Below are positions 1 to 8,875 of a DNA stretch of 64,000 nt, piece by piece. This DNA is from Cytophagales bacterium (GTDB taxonomy: Bacteria; Bacteroidota; Bacteroidia; Cytophagales; 172606-1). The position numbers and the translations under genes were made by a program. Within the stretch, counting starts at the first letter, position 1, and every line of letters begins with the position of its first letter. The notes beneath the pieces were generated by a model that was given only the letters and a program-made list of their open reading frames with translations, was not told where the DNA came from and ran no database searches. The stretch is from NCBI GenBank assembly GCA_030446715.1, contig JAUJMU010000012.1:1-64000 (forward strand), read 5' to 3'.

Positions 1-48
1 TATTGCCCATAACGCTCCTGCAAAAACCGGTGTCTATCATCGCCAGAA

Positions 49-450
49 GTGTACCCTACTGCCCGAACTGTGGCAAACGGTTTCAAGCTTGCAGCGGCGG
101 TATCAACCGTTGTCGGTGGCGAGCTGAACCATTACGAGTCCCCCTTTGGCGGCGAGCTCCACGGCAAGCGGGTCCGGGTAGCCGCCGGTGTAGCGAACCT
201 CCTGCTTTACTACGAAAGGGGGGATGCCTCTAAGCTTCAGCCGCAGCATGTACAGAAGATCAGATTAATTTTAACTCGTCTGGACGCAGCTACTGGCGCT
301 GAAATGATGAAAGTACCTGGCTACGATCTGCACAAGCTATCCGGAGATTTAAAAGATTTCTGGTCAGTGAAAGTGAATAAAAATTTTCGAATTATATTCC
401 GCTTCGATGGCGAAAATGCCGTTGATGTAGATTATCTGGACTATCATTAG
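49..450 (+). CDS. higB: HigB/RelE-type toxin with replaced N-terminus
   Basis: The last ~80 residues (from about base 207) match the HigB branch of the RelE superfamily: the stretch LQPQHVQKIRLILTRLDAAT, then KVPGYDLHKLSGDLKDFWSV, then RIIFRFD and the terminal VDYLDYH. Such toxins are ribosome-dependent mRNA interferases. Family members are about 92 residues and begin with a short MIxSFxxKGLE segment; that segment is not visible. Instead the frame runs on upstream for ~53 residues that do not resemble the family, so the true start is unclear and the toxin may be inactive. The partner antitoxin follows 12 bases downstream, the usual HigBA order. The C-terminal assignment is firm; activity is not. 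Confidence 0.75.
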   Translation: MYPTARTVANGFKLAAAVSTVVGGELNHYESPFGGELHGKRVRVAAGVANLLLYYERGDASKLQPQHVQKIRLILTRLDAATGAEMMKVPGYDLHKLSGDLKDFWSVKVNKNFRIIFRFDGENAVDVDYLDYH

Positions 451-462
451 GAGAACAAAACA

Positions 463-780
463 ATGGCAATGTTTAACCCTGCCCATCCGGGCGAATTGAT
501 CCGCGAGACTATTGAGGGCCTACGCGAAGAAACTGGACAGAAGCTAACGGTTGAAGAAGTAGCCCAAGGATTGGGTATTACCCGTAAAACTCTGTCCGGC
601 ATTATCAATGGCAGGCAAGGTATTACGCCAGAAATGGCGTTACGCTTAGAAGCTGCCTTTGGCAATACAACAGCAGAATTTTGGCTAAGAGTGCAGGAGA
701 ATTATGAATTGGCTCAGGCACGGCAAAAAGTGAATACGGCTAATGTACGCGTGTTTTGGAGACCTGCTATATCATCTTAA
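463..780 (+). CDS. higA: HigA-family antitoxin (HTH-XRE)
   Basis: A 105-residue HTH protein of the HigA/VapI family. It opens with FNPAHPGELIRETIEGL, the signature start of HigA proteins, continues with the helix-turn-helix VEEVAQGLGITRKTLSGIIN at about residues 30-50, and has the typical tail PEMALRLEAAF...FWLRVQENYELAQA. It should bind and neutralise the HigB toxin encoded just upstream and repress the pair's own promoter. The last ~15 residues (TANVRVFWRPAISS) do not look conserved and may be a replaced tail. It sits among remnants of mobilisation genes, which fits arrival on a plasmid or island. Confidence 0.88.
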   Translation: MAMFNPAHPGELIRETIEGLREETGQKLTVEEVAQGLGITRKTLSGIINGRQGITPEMALRLEAAFGNTTAEFWLRVQENYELAQARQKVNTANVRVFWRPAISS

Positions 781-852
781 TAAGCTTGGATGATTGAAAA
801 AATCGGGGCTTCGCCCAAACATCTGCCGCTTTGCCAGGGAAAGAAAAATATA

Positions 853-1405
853 CTATTCTAATTCATGCTCTAGCCCGAAATCATCCCGCTTTAAGTTTTC
901 AAAAGCTTCCCGTATGCGCCTATCTTTTTCGCTCTCCTGTTGTTTAGGCGGCTGATTTTCTTTGAACTGCTGGCGCTTTTCCTCTTTTGACTGTTCCGGC
1001 TTTTGTTTCTGACTGACGTCCTGAAAATTATCATTGGCCGCTTGGCTCCGTTCCTGTCTTCCACTGGCAGTGGTGCGCTCTGTTTCCTGCTCCCTGGTTA
1101 CGTCTCGGAAATTGTCATTTGCTGCTCTAGCTGTAGCCCTGTGTCGCTCCTGTCCTTTTTCTCTTTCCCTGGCAAAAGCTTGTCTTTCATTTTGCGAAGT
1201 CGTGCGATAGCTGCCGGACAAAATCAAGTTTCTGTCCGTCTGGTGTTCTAACGGTATAGGCCCGGCGCTCACCCTTTGCGATTAAATAGCCTTGCTCATA
1301 GGCCCGCTTTATAAAATCCTGTGCATCTATGCTGTTATACCAAAAACCTGTCAGGGTGTGCTTAATATCCTTTGGCTGCAATGTCCTTCTACATCTAAAA
1401 AGCAA
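853..1405 (-). pseudogene. frameshifted C-terminal remnant of a plasmid relaxase
   Basis: Two overlapping minus-strand frames. The upstream one (1405-1187) reads LQPKDIKHTLTGFWYNS, DAQDFIKRAYEQGYLIAKGE, RRAYTVRTPDGQKLDFVRQL. This resembles the C-terminal region of proteobacterial-type mobilisation relaxases, where a DNA-processing domain is followed by 'F...L...GY.LAKGDRR.yv.vD..G..hsl.RQL'. The second frame (1272-853) is a charged, Gln/Arg/Glu-rich tail with the motif AANDNF occurring twice (AANDNFRDV and AANDNFQDV). A single frameshift near 1200 would join them. No catalytic N-terminal relaxase domain is present. I read this as a decayed fragment of an integrated mobilisable element; the family call is by resemblance only. 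Confidence 0.5.
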
Positions 1406-1587
1406 ACGACAGGGCTCTTGCTTTGATCCCTGCCACCTTTAGTAAACTTAAATAGATGAGGATTTTCTAGCTGATCAGGCAGAATAGTCCTTTTCGATGT
1501 CTCTGCCTGGGCCTCCTGACCAGTATTGAAGATTAAAATACTACAAAACAGAAAAGCCAAAAGGGCTATAATCATTATTTTTCTCAT
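1351..1587 (-). CDS. small ORF with signal peptide, not recognised
   Basis: A 78-codon frame that starts with a convincing export signal (MRKIMIIALLAFLFCSILIF, then ...AQA as a possible signal peptidase I site). The mature part is about 48 residues with no motif I know; its last ~18 codons overlap the relaxase remnant in another frame. It could be the 5' end of a secreted protein cut off by the same rearrangement that truncated the relaxase. Function unknown; coding status uncertain. Confidence 0.3.
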   Translation of the reverse strand: MRKIMIIALLAFLFCSILIFNTGQEAQAETSKRTILPDQLENPHLFKFTKGGRDQSKSPVVCFLDVEGHCSQRILSTP

Positions 1588-1612
1588 TCTTTATTTCACT
1601 AACCACTATTTT

Positions 1613-2623
1613 TCACCTGATTCCGCTCTTCGGCCGCTCCACCAGCCTGAGCATTTCTCTCACCACGTCGTCGGGTGTGATGCCGTCGGCGTCGGCCCTG
1701 AAGTTGATCAGGACGCGGTGGCGGAGTACGGGCAGGGCCATGGTCTGGAGGTCTTCCATCGTGACGGCGAAGCGGCCTTTGATCAGGGCCCGGGCTTTGG
1801 CCGTCAGAATCAGCGCCTGCCCGGCGCGCGGACCGGCACCCCAGCGAACCCATTCCTTCACGTAGTCCAGCGGCGTTTCGGCCGGACGCGTGGACCGCAC
1901 CAGCCGCGTCACGTACCGGATCAGATCGTCACTGACCGTCACCTCGCGCACCAGCCCCTGCAAGGCCACGATTTCTTGTCCGCCGATGACGGGGTTTACT
2001 TTGGCCCGGCGGCTGCCGGTGGTATTGGACAAAACCTCGAATTCCTCCTGTTCGGAGGGATAAAATATCCTGATGTACAGCAGGAAGCGGTCCAGTTGTG
2101 CCTCGGGCAGGGGATAAGTACCGGCCTGTTCAATGGGGTTCTGGGTGGCGAGAATGAAGAAAGGTTTTCCGAGGTCGTAGGTCTGGCCGGCGTAGGTTAC
2201 CGAAAACTCCTGCATGGCCTCCAGCAGCGCAGCCTGCGTTTTAGGCGGCGTCCGGTTGATTTCGTCGGCCAGCACAATGTTGGCAAACAGCGGCCCCCGG
2301 TTGAACTTAAAGAAACGTTTGCCCGTAGCGTGATCTTCTTCCAGAATTTCGGTACCGATAATATCCGTCGGCATCAGGTCGGGCGTGAACTGGATGCGTT
2401 GAAACGACAAGTCCAGCGCCTGCGACAACGTGCGGACCATCAGCGTCTTGGCCAGACCCGGCACGCCTTCCAGCAGGCAATGGCCGCCGGCAAGGAAAGC
2501 GACCAGCATTTCTTCGACGGTAGTGGTCTGGCCTACAATGACTTTGGCAATTTCGGCCTGCAGGCGGGACAGTTTGGCGAGGAGATCTTTTACAGAAGCT
2601 TCGGTCAGGGTTTCGGGCTGCAT
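1613..2623 (-). CDS. MoxR-family AAA+ ATPase
   Basis: A full-length (336 aa) MoxR ATPase. Walker A is GVPGLAKT (residues 53-60), Walker B IVLADEINR (116-124), followed by TPPKTQAALLEAMQE and the sensor-1 region FFILATQNPIEQAGTYPLPE that typifies the family; the C-terminal lid is also present. MoxR proteins act as chaperone-like ATPases, usually beside a DUF58 protein and VWA-domain proteins that they help mature. Here none of those partners follows: downstream DNA is the relaxase/higBA scar, so the operon is either split or this copy stands alone. It is divergent from the aminotransferase gene at 2793. The start ATG at 2623 is the first in frame and gives the standard N-terminus. Confidence 0.92.
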   Translation of the reverse strand: MQPETLTEASVKDLLAKLSRLQAEIAKVIVGQTTTVEEMLVAFLAGGHCLLEGVPGLAKTLMVRTLSQALDLSFQRIQFTPDLMPTDIIGTEILEEDHATGKRFFKFNRGPLFANIVLADEINRTPPKTQAALLEAMQEFSVTYAGQTYDLGKPFFILATQNPIEQAGTYPLPEAQLDRFLLYIRIFYPSEQEEFEVLSNTTGSRRAKVNPVIGGQEIVALQGLVREVTVSDDLIRYVTRLVRSTRPAETPLDYVKEWVRWGAGPRAGQALILTAKARALIKGRFAVTMEDLQTMALPVLRHRVLINFRADADGITPDDVVREMLRLVERPKSGIR

Positions 2624-2792
2624 TGGTGGTGATTAAACCCAAAACTTACGCATTTTCGGGTGGAGTGGTGGCAGAGAATGGACTAAATGCACGTTTAAAT
2701 AGATAAACGGCGTCCAAAAGGCCGGATACGCCACGCCTTTTGTGGTAACTTTTGCGTTTCTTACGGTTATTTCCTGCCGAAAATTCTTTTTC

Positions 2793-3959
2793 ATGCCACT
2801 TACCTGTCAGAAACACCTGTTCTCCCTCGACGAAACGGTTCATTACCTCAACTGCTCCTACATGTCGCCGCTGCTCCGGTCGGTGGAAACGGCGGGGCTG
2901 GAAGGAGTAGCCGCCAAACGCAACCCGTTCCGGATTCCGCCGGATGGCTTTTTCAGCGGTGCGGCCCGGCTCAAACCGCTCTTCGCACAACTGGTGAACA
3001 CCCAACCGGACCGGATTGCCCTTATTCCTTCGGTTGCCTACGGAATGGGCATCGTGGCCCGTAACCTGAAAGCCAGCCGGGGCGGGCAGATTGTTGCCAT
3101 TCACGAAGATTTCCCCAGCAATGTGTATCCGTGGCGTAGGGTTGCGGAGGAAAAAGGCTTGCACATCCGGACCGTAGCGCCGCCGGAAGGCACTGACGGG
3201 CGGGGTGAAAAGTGGAACCAAGCCATTCTGGAGGCTATCTCGCCCGGGACGGCAATGGTAGCCCTGCCGCACGTACACTGGGCCGATGGTACCCGGTTTG
3301 ATCTGGAGGCGGTCGGGAAACGGGCAAAGGAAGTCGGTGCGATTCTGGTCGTGGACGGTACGCAGTCGGTCGGCGCTTTGCTCATTGATGTGCAGCAATG
3401 CCGGATCGATGCGCTGGTGTGCGGCGGCTACAAATGGCTGATGGGGCCTTACTCGCTGGGTGTGGCGTATTTGGGTGAGTATTTCGACAACGGCATTCCG
3501 CTGGAAGAGAGCTGGATGAACCGCCAGGGCAGCGAAGATTTCCGGCGGCTGGTGGAATACGAACCGGGCTACCGCCTCGGTGCAGCGCGGTACGACGTAG
3601 GCGAACACAGCAACTTTATTCTGTTGCCCATGCTCACGGCGGCTCTGGAGCAGATTTTAGAATGGAAACCGGCAAGTATTCAGGCGTATTGTCGTCAGCT
3701 CACGGCTCCGCTTATTCATTATCTTCTTGAAAGAGGCTACTGGGTTGAAGATTCCGGATGGCGGGGTGAACACCTGCTGGGCCTCCGGCTGCCGGCCGGC
3801 GCCGATATGGCAACCTTACAGGAAATGCTGGCGCAGCGGCAGGTGCTGGTATCGGTGCGGGGTGATTCGGTCCGGGTGTCGCCGCACCTGTACAATGATG
3901 AACGGGATATTCAGGCGCTGCTGGAAGTGCTGGAAGCGTTTGGGAAGGGGAGGGGGTAA
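2793..3959 (+). CDS. class V aminotransferase-fold PLP enzyme
   Basis: A fold-type I PLP enzyme of aminotransferase class V (cysteine desulfurase / isopenicillin-N epimerase-like superfamily), 388 aa. The Schiff-base lysine is K214 in CGGYKWLMGP, preceded by the cofactor aspartate in LVVDGTQSVGA (about 184-194). The N-terminal half has the usual small segment (HYLNCSYMSPLL) and the F.SGAARLKPLFAQL region. The exact substrate cannot be read from the sequence; desulfurase-type cysteine loops are not evident, so I keep the general name. I chose the ATG at 2793 rather than 2742 because the extra 17 residues are hydrophobic and unlike the family start. Monocistronic. Confidence 0.85.
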   Translation: MPLTCQKHLFSLDETVHYLNCSYMSPLLRSVETAGLEGVAAKRNPFRIPPDGFFSGAARLKPLFAQLVNTQPDRIALIPSVAYGMGIVARNLKASRGGQIVAIHEDFPSNVYPWRRVAEEKGLHIRTVAPPEGTDGRGEKWNQAILEAISPGTAMVALPHVHWADGTRFDLEAVGKRAKEVGAILVVDGTQSVGALLIDVQQCRIDALVCGGYKWLMGPYSLGVAYLGEYFDNGIPLEESWMNRQGSEDFRRLVEYEPGYRLGAARYDVGEHSNFILLPMLTAALEQILEWKPASIQAYCRQLTAPLIHYLLERGYWVEDSGWRGEHLLGLRLPAGADMATLQEMLAQRQVLVSVRGDSVRVSPHLYNDERDIQALLEVLEAFGKGRG

Positions 3960-4164
3960 AATAAATGCCACAGGTATTCGGTTACTTTGCGGATCAGGTT
4001 TATCGCCTTAAAGTGGCTTGCTCTCCTGTGCCCTCCTTTTAAGGATCGAGATTTACCTGCATGTTTGGAGCTTTCAGCCTTCAGTTAGTTTTTTTCTGCT
4101 GAAGCAGGGAAGTATCAGCATGTCTGTCCATGCCGTCTATGAGAAGTAAACATTCTTCTGATTC
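3960..4164. other. intergenic, no gene seen
   Basis: This part of the 517-bp gap between the aminotransferase and valS holds no credible reading frame. The rest of the gap is the hairpin repeat copy at 4165-4362 and about 110 bases of unremarkable sequence before the valS stop codon. Confidence 0.5.
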
Positions 4165-4362
4165 TTACTTTTCTTTTGTTTGCCCAAAAGAAAAGTAACA
4201 AAAGAATCCTGAAAGGATCAGCGAAGCTAACAGGGCAGCAGCAACGAGCCAGTTCCTCCCTTTGAAAAAGGCCCAGCCCCCTTGCCTCCGGCCACCGCAC
4301 AAGGCCCGGAACCGGCCGCGCCGTTGCTGCACCCCAGCCGCACCCGCTTCGCTGACTGCTGA
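4165..4362 (-). repeat. dispersed hairpin-ended repeat R1, copy A
   Basis: About 198 bp that matches, in inverted orientation, the sequence at 8705-8875. The end nearest 4165 is a perfect 14-bp stem, TTACTTTTCTTTTG / CAAAAGAAAAGTAA, with a six-base loop (4165-4198). The other end reads, on the minus strand, GCGAAGCGGGTGCGG. Between them lie shared blocks such as GGTGGCCGG and CTTTTTCAAA. Compared with copy B it has extra bases near the hairpin and in the first third. It contains short open frames in several phases but these are by-products of the repeat. Confidence 0.85.
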
Positions 4363-4476
4363 CGCGCCTTCTACTGGATACCCGTTCATTATTTTTGGGT
4401 AAATCTCAGCTTTGAAAGGAAAAGTCAAGGGTGATTTTCCATCCATCTGATTAAAGATTGGGTTTGTACTTCCCAA

Positions 4477-7209
4477 TCACCCTCCCAAACTTCTCAGTCT
4501 CTCTTCCAGCGACTTGATCTTCGCCTCCGCGTCGCCTAGCTTCTGCCGTTCGGCGGCTACCACTTCAGGTTTGGCATTGGCCACGAACCGTTCATTGTTC
4601 AGCTTTTTCAGCACTGAATCGCGGAAGCCCTTCTGATATTCGAGTTCAGCCTGCAGCTTTTCGCATTCTTTTTGGACGTCCAGCGTCATCGGCAGCGGCA
4701 CGTAAAACTCGTCGCCTTTGACCAGAAAGCTGGAGGCGTCTTCTACTTTCTGCTCCACCCGGGTCACTTCGGATATATTCGCCAGCTTCCGGATAATGGC
4801 CTCAAACTGCCCATAAACTGAAGGATTTTCCGTCCGCACGAACAGTTTCAGCGGTTCTTTGGGCGAAAGTCCCTTGCTGCTGCGGAGGTTACGGATTTGC
4901 GTAATGGCTTCAAACACCACCGCGGCATCCTGCAGCACGGCCGGATTGGCTTCGGCCGATACTTTGGGGTAGGCGGCCACGCAGATGCTTTCGCCGGCTT
5001 TCCGTTTCCCCAGTTGCTGCCAGATTTCCTCGGTGATAAAGGGCATGAATGGATGCAGCACTTTCAGAATGTCCTCGAAAAACCCGACCGTGGCGTCGTA
5101 AGTGGCTTGGTCAATGGGCTGATCCTGTTCGGGTTTCACCATTTCGAGATACCAGGAGCAGAAATCAGTCCAGCCTAACTGATATACCAGTTGCATGGCA
5201 TCAGACATTCGGAACTTTTGGTAATGATCCTCTAATTGAGCCAGAGATTGATTGAAATGTCCGCGGAACCACGCAATGGCCGGCCGGGCACTGGTGTTTT
5301 CAACTCCCCACTGTACCGTCCAGCCGTTTACCAGCCGGAAGGCATTCCAGATTTTATTGTTAAACCGGCTGCCCTGTTCGCAGAGCTTCTCATCAAACAG
5401 CAGGTCGTTGCCCGCCGGGGCGGAGAAAAGCATACCTGTCCGGACGCCGTCGGCACCGAACTTATTCATCAACTCAATCGGGTCGGGGGAGTTGCCCAGT
5501 TGCTTCGACATTTTGCGGCCCTGCTTGTCGCGGACCATGCCCGTAAAGTACACATTGCGGAACGGCTGCTCACCCCGGAAGGCGTAGCCGGCCATGATCA
5601 TCCGGGCCACCCAGAAGAAAATAATATCCGAACCCGTTACCAGGTCATTGGTGGGGTAGAAATATTTGATGTCCGGATTCTCCGGGTCCTTAAACCCGTC
5701 AAATACCGAAATCGGCCACAGCCACGACGAAAACCAGGTGTCAAGCACGTCTTCGTCCTGCTGCAGATGATCCGCGGTCATTTGTTCGTTGCCAGTTGTT
5801 CTTTTCGCGATTTCGAGGGCTTTTTCGCGGGTTTCGGCCACCACGATTTCGCCGTTTGGCAGGTAGTACGCCGGAATCTGCTGGCCCCACCAGAGCTGCC
5901 GGGAGATGGTCCAGTTGTGGATGTTTTCCATCCAGGTGCGGTATAGATTCTTGAACTTCGGCGGGTGAAACTGCACCGTGTCGTTCAAAACGTTGTCCAG
6001 TGCCGGTTTGGCCAGTTCCTCCATTTTCAGGAACCACTGCATGGAAAGCCGCGGCTCAATGACCGCGTTGGTCCGTTCGGAGTAGCCTACGTTACTTTTG
6101 TATTCTTCAATCTTTTCGATGTGGCCGGCCGCTTCCAGATCCTGCGCAATCTGCTTGCGGACGGCGAAGCGGTCCATGCCCACGTAAATCCGGGCGTGGC
6201 CGTTGAGGGTGCCGTCGTCGTTCAGAATGTCAATAACCGGCAGTTTGTGTTTGATGCCCAGTTCGTAGTCGTTAAGGTCGTGGGCGGGAGTCACCTTCAG
6301 GCAGCCGGTACCAAAATCCATGGTCACGTACTCGTCCTGAATCACCGGAATGGCCCGGTTGATGAGCGGAATCAGCACACTCTTGCCGTGCAGGTGCCGG
6401 TACCGTTCGTCGTTGGGGTTCACGCACACTGCCGTATCGGCCATGATGGTTTCGGGCCGGGTGGTGGCAATGACGATGTAGTTTTGCGATGATTGATGTT
6501 CGATGTTCGATTCTCGCGGTCCGGAGTCCGAATCCTGCTTTTGAACATCGAACATCGAACTTCGAACATCTATTTCGTTCGAATCCCGATCACCGATTTC
6601 GTACCGGATGTAATACAGTCTGGCGTTGGCCTCCTTGTAGAGTACTTCCTCGTCGGAGAGGGCGGTGCGGCTCTGGGGGTCCCAGTTCACCATCCGGACG
6701 CCGCGGTAGATCAGTCCCTGGTTGTAAAGCTTTACGAAAACCTCAATGACGGCTTCGGAAAGGCTTTCTTCCATGGTGAACCGCGTCCGGTCCCAGTCGC
6801 AGGAAGCGCCGAGTTTCTTGAGTTGTTCCAGAATAATGCCGCCGTACTTCTCCGTCCATTCCCAGGCATATTTCAGGAATCCTTCCCGGGAAAGGCTGCG
6901 CTTGTCAATGCCTCTTTCGCGCAGCATGGCCACCACCTTGGCCTCCGTGGCAATGGAGGCGTGATCCGTACCCGGCACCCAGCAGGCTTCCTTACCTTCC
7001 ATCCGGGCCTTCCGCACCAGTACATCCTGAATCGTGTTGTTGAGCATGTGGCCCATGTGCAGCACCCCCGTGACGTTGGGCGGGGGAATCACGATGCAGA
7101 AGGGTTCTTTGTCGGGATTGGGTTTGGCGGCGAAAAACTTGTGGTCCAGCCAGTACTGGTACCATTTGTCTTCCACGGCGCTGGGATCGTATGTTTTGGC
7201 TAATTCCAT
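4477..7209 (-). CDS. valS: valine--tRNA ligase
   Basis: Class Ia aminoacyl-tRNA synthetase charging tRNA-Val. From the chosen Met the protein is 910 aa. It has the HIGH-type motif [13 protein letters not shown] (about residues 42-54), the CP1 editing domain with [18 protein letters not shown], the KMSKS-type motif [14 protein letters not shown], the anticodon-binding domain and a C-terminal coiled coil ([15 protein letters not shown]...[10 protein letters not shown]). The start is ATG at 7209 ([20 protein letters not shown], the conserved beginning); the 26 codons upstream are in an AT-rich repeat. Odd feature: about 36 residues inserted between [10 protein letters not shown] and [11 protein letters not shown] at the edge of the editing domain, encoded by a palindromic repeat (see 6484-6575). 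Confidence 0.97.
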   Translation of the reverse strand: MELAKTYDPSAVEDKWYQYWLDHKFFAAKPNPDKEPFCIVIPPPNVTGVLHMGHMLNNTIQDVLVRKARMEGKEACWVPGTDHASIATEAKVVAMLRERGIDKRSLSREGFLKYAWEWTEKYGGIILEQLKKLGASCDWDRTRFTMEESLSEAVIEVFVKLYNQGLIYRGVRMVNWDPQSRTALSDEEVLYKEANARLYYIRYEIGDRDSNEIDVRSSMFDVQKQDSDSGPRESNIEHQSSQNYIVIATTRPETIMADTAVCVNPNDERYRHLHGKSVLIPLINRAIPVIQDEYVTMDFGTGCLKVTPAHDLNDYELGIKHKLPVIDILNDDGTLNGHARIYVGMDRFAVRKQIAQDLEAAGHIEKIEEYKSNVGYSERTNAVIEPRLSMQWFLKMEELAKPALDNVLNDTVQFHPPKFKNLYRTWMENIHNWTISRQLWWGQQIPAYYLPNGEIVVAETREKALEIAKRTTGNEQMTADHLQQDEDVLDTWFSSWLWPISVFDGFKDPENPDIKYFYPTNDLVTGSDIIFFWVARMIMAGYAFRGEQPFRNVYFTGMVRDKQGRKMSKQLGNSPDPIELMNKFGADGVRTGMLFSAPAGNDLLFDEKLCEQGSRFNNKIWNAFRLVNGWTVQWGVENTSARPAIAWFRGHFNQSLAQLEDHYQKFRMSDAMQLVYQLGWTDFCSWYLEMVKPEQDQPIDQATYDATVGFFEDILKVLHPFMPFITEEIWQQLGKRKAGESICVAAYPKVSAEANPAVLQDAAVVFEAITQIRNLRSSKGLSPKEPLKLFVRTENPSVYGQFEAIIRKLANISEVTRVEQKVEDASSFLVKGDEFYVPLPMTLDVQKECEKLQAELEYQKGFRDSVLKKLNNERFVANAKPEVVAAERQKLGDAEAKIKSLEERLRSLGG
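6484..6575. repeat. palindromic repeat inserted in frame in valS
   Basis: Left arm at 6495-6510 (GATGTTCGATGTTCGA) is complemented by the right arm at 6542-6556 (TGAACATCGAACATC), with a third GAACATC unit at 6564-6570 and a loop of about 31 bases. The insertion keeps the valS frame and has no stop codon. It encodes a Ser/Asp/Gln-rich peptide that other ValRS proteins lack at this point, as judged from the known E. coli-type sequence around RLYYIRY...DYLVVATTRPET. Confidence 0.8.
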
Positions 7210-7226
7210 CTGCCTTGGGGAATGGT

Positions 7227-7323
7227 GAATTTTTAATTTTGAATTCTGAATGGGGGCAGGCCTTACCAGTGCGCCAGTGTCTGACAACTCATTTAAAATT
7301 CAAAATCCAACATTTAAAATTTC
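7227..7323. repeat. AT-rich inverted repeat upstream of valS
   Basis: Left arm 7227-7251 (GAATTTTTAATTTTGAATTC...) pairs imperfectly with the right arm 7290-7323 (CATTTAAAATTCAAAATCC...), around a GC-richer centre of about 40 bases. It lies just in front of the valS start and is the source of the spurious 26-codon extension of that frame. Built like the repeats at 6484-6575 and 9762-9850: low-complexity arms around a unique centre. Confidence 0.6.
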
Positions 7324-7385
7324 TCCGAATCGGGTTGCGAAATTAGATATTTTGGCCGAAAACTTTGCCGGTCAGACAGATCGTT

Positions 7386-7416
7386 TTTGTAACTCAGCGC
7401 GTTTGCCTTACTTTTG
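7386..7416 (+). promoter_or_regulatory. Bacteroidota-type promoter for queA
   Basis: TTTG at 7386-7389, a 19-base spacer, then TACTTTTG at 7409-7416. This is a perfect match to the TTTG-N19-TAnnTTTG consensus of the Bacteroidota primary sigma factor. It would start a transcript about 95 bases ahead of queA. Confidence 0.65.
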
Positions 7417-7518
7417 TGACCTTTGTCTGCCCGGAAGGGAAACTGGTAATCAGCCCTTTTGCAATAAAAATTCCCGTTCGTCCTTTATCTTAACCGATTA
7501 AGTACCGTAATACTTAAC

Positions 7519-8565
7519 ATGAAACTCTCCGAATTCAAGTTCGATCTGCCCGCAAACCTGATTGCAAACTACCCGGCCGAAAACCGCGACGAAGCCAGAC
7601 TGCTGGTGGTAAACCGCAAAACCAAGACTTTTGAACACCGCGTTTTCAAAGACATCATCGAGTACTTTGACGACGGTGACATCATGGTGGTCAACAACAC
7701 CAAAGTGTTCCCGGCGAGGTTGTACGGAAACAAGGAAAAGACGGGAGCCAAGATTGAAGTTTTCCTGCTCCGTGAGCTGAACAAGGAGGCTCACCTCTGG
7801 GATGTTCTCGTGGACCCGGCCCGTAAAATCCGGGTGGGCAACAAGCTCTATTTCGGGGATGGCGACCTGGTAGCCGAAGTGATTGACAACACCACTTCCC
7901 GCGGCCGTACCATCCGGTTTCTGTACGACGGTCCCGACGCCGAGTTTTACCAGATCGTAGATTCCCTGGGCGAAACGCCCCTGCCCAAGAATATCAAGCG
8001 CAAGGTGGAACCCGAGGACCGCGAACGGTACCAGACCATTTTTGCCGAACATAAAGGTGCAGTGGCAGCACCCACGGCCGGTTTGCACTTTACCCGTCAG
8101 GTGGTCAAGCGACTTGAGATCCGGGGCGTTTCCATCGTCCCGATTACCCTGCACGTGGGCCTGGGCACTTTCCGGCCCGTAGATGTGGAAGACCTGACCA
8201 AGCACAAGATGGACTCCGAAAACTTCATTGTGCCTGACCCGACGGCCACCCGCGTCAATGCAGCCCTGGACGCAAAGAAAAAAGTCTGCGCGGTAGGCAC
8301 TACCTCTATGCGGGCCCTCGAATCGTCGGTATCCGCCAATGGCCGCCTGAAAGCCAACCAGGGCTGGACGGACCGGTTTATCTTCCCGCCGTACGAATTC
8401 CGGATTCCCAACGCCCTGATTACCAATCTGCAACTTCCGGAGTCAACGCTGTACATGATGGCCTGCGCCTTCGGAGGGTTTGAACTGGTGCGCGAGGCCT
8501 ACCAGGTGGCCATGAAAGAGAAGTATCGTTTCTTCAGCTACGGCGATGCGATGTTGATCTTATAG
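7519..8565 (+). CDS. queA: tRNA preQ1(34) S-adenosylmethionine ribosyltransferase-isomerase
   Basis: 348 aa, the usual QueA length. The enzyme transfers the ribosyl part of SAM to 7-aminomethyl-7-deazaguanine at tRNA position 34, giving epoxyqueuosine, the penultimate step of queuosine synthesis. Family landmarks are all visible: start [20 protein letters not shown], the [13 protein letters not shown] block, [11 protein letters not shown], the [10 protein letters not shown] motif, [11 protein letters not shown] and the C-terminal [19 protein letters not shown] followed by [12 protein letters not shown]. The ATG at 7519 gives the canonical N-terminus. A consensus promoter lies at 7386-7416. 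No other queuosine gene is adjacent. Confidence 0.97.
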   Translation: MKLSEFKFDLPANLIANYPAENRDEARLLVVNRKTKTFEHRVFKDIIEYFDDGDIMVVNNTKVFPARLYGNKEKTGAKIEVFLLRELNKEAHLWDVLVDPARKIRVGNKLYFGDGDLVAEVIDNTTSRGRTIRFLYDGPDAEFYQIVDSLGETPLPKNIKRKVEPEDRERYQTIFAEHKGAVAAPTAGLHFTRQVVKRLEIRGVSIVPITLHVGLGTFRPVDVEDLTKHKMDSENFIVPDPTATRVNAALDAKKKVCAVGTTSMRALESSVSANGRLKANQGWTDRFIFPPYEFRIPNALITNLQLPESTLYMMACAFGGFELVREAYQVAMKEKYRFFSYGDAMLIL

Positions 8566-8704
8566 GGAAAGGGAGTGTGGCTTATCTTCTTGAGAACTGT
8601 AGCCGTTAGCCTTTAATGGTTGATGCGTCAGGTGTTAATTGTCCCGGCCCTTCCTTCAAAACTGAAGTTTTTACACAAAGAATCAGGTTCTCCGGTCCAA
8701 GGTG

Positions 8705-8875
8705 GGCAGCAATCGGCGAAGCGGGTGCGGCGCAGCAACAGCGCGGCCGGTTCCTTGCTTTGTGCGGTGGCCGGCGGATTGCAGGGTCGGCCTTTTTCAA
8801 AGCGCAGGAACCGGCTCTGTTGCTGCTGCCCTTTTCTTTTGTTACTTTTCTTTTGGGCAAGCAAAAGAAAAGTAA
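8705..8875 (+). repeat. dispersed hairpin-ended repeat R1, copy B
   Basis: Inverted copy of the element at 4165-4362. It starts GCGAAGCGGGTGCGGC, shares GCGCGGCCGGTTCC, GTGCGGTGGCCGG and CTTTTTCAAA, and ends in the same perfect 14-bp stem (8842-8855 with 8862-8875) around a GGCAAG loop. The flanking 140 bases before it and 190 bases after it, up to ispD at 9068, hold nothing I recognise. Confidence 0.85.

Noticed and set aside
1526-2632. 368-codon plus-strand frame antisense to moxR
   Set aside because: Lies wholly over a clear MoxR gene in the opposite direction; its product has no domain, and long shadows are expected from GC-rich codons.
2646-3608. 320-codon minus-strand frame over the aminotransferase gene
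   Set aside because: Antisense shadow; the plus-strand frame has the PLP lysine and cofactor motifs.
4115-4476. Short frames of 61-103 codons in repeat R1 copy A
   Set aside because: Frames arise from the repeat; equivalent frames in copy B are not conserved in phase or start.
6484-6575. GAACATC units considered as a regulator-binding site
   Set aside because: They lie deep inside valS, are transcribed and translated, and show the layout of a repeat insertion.
5236-7203. Several plus-strand frames of 86-236 codons over valS
   Set aside because: All are antisense to an intact valine--tRNA ligase.
7498-8433. 311-codon minus-strand frame over queA
   Set aside because: Antisense to an unmistakable QueA; no family features.
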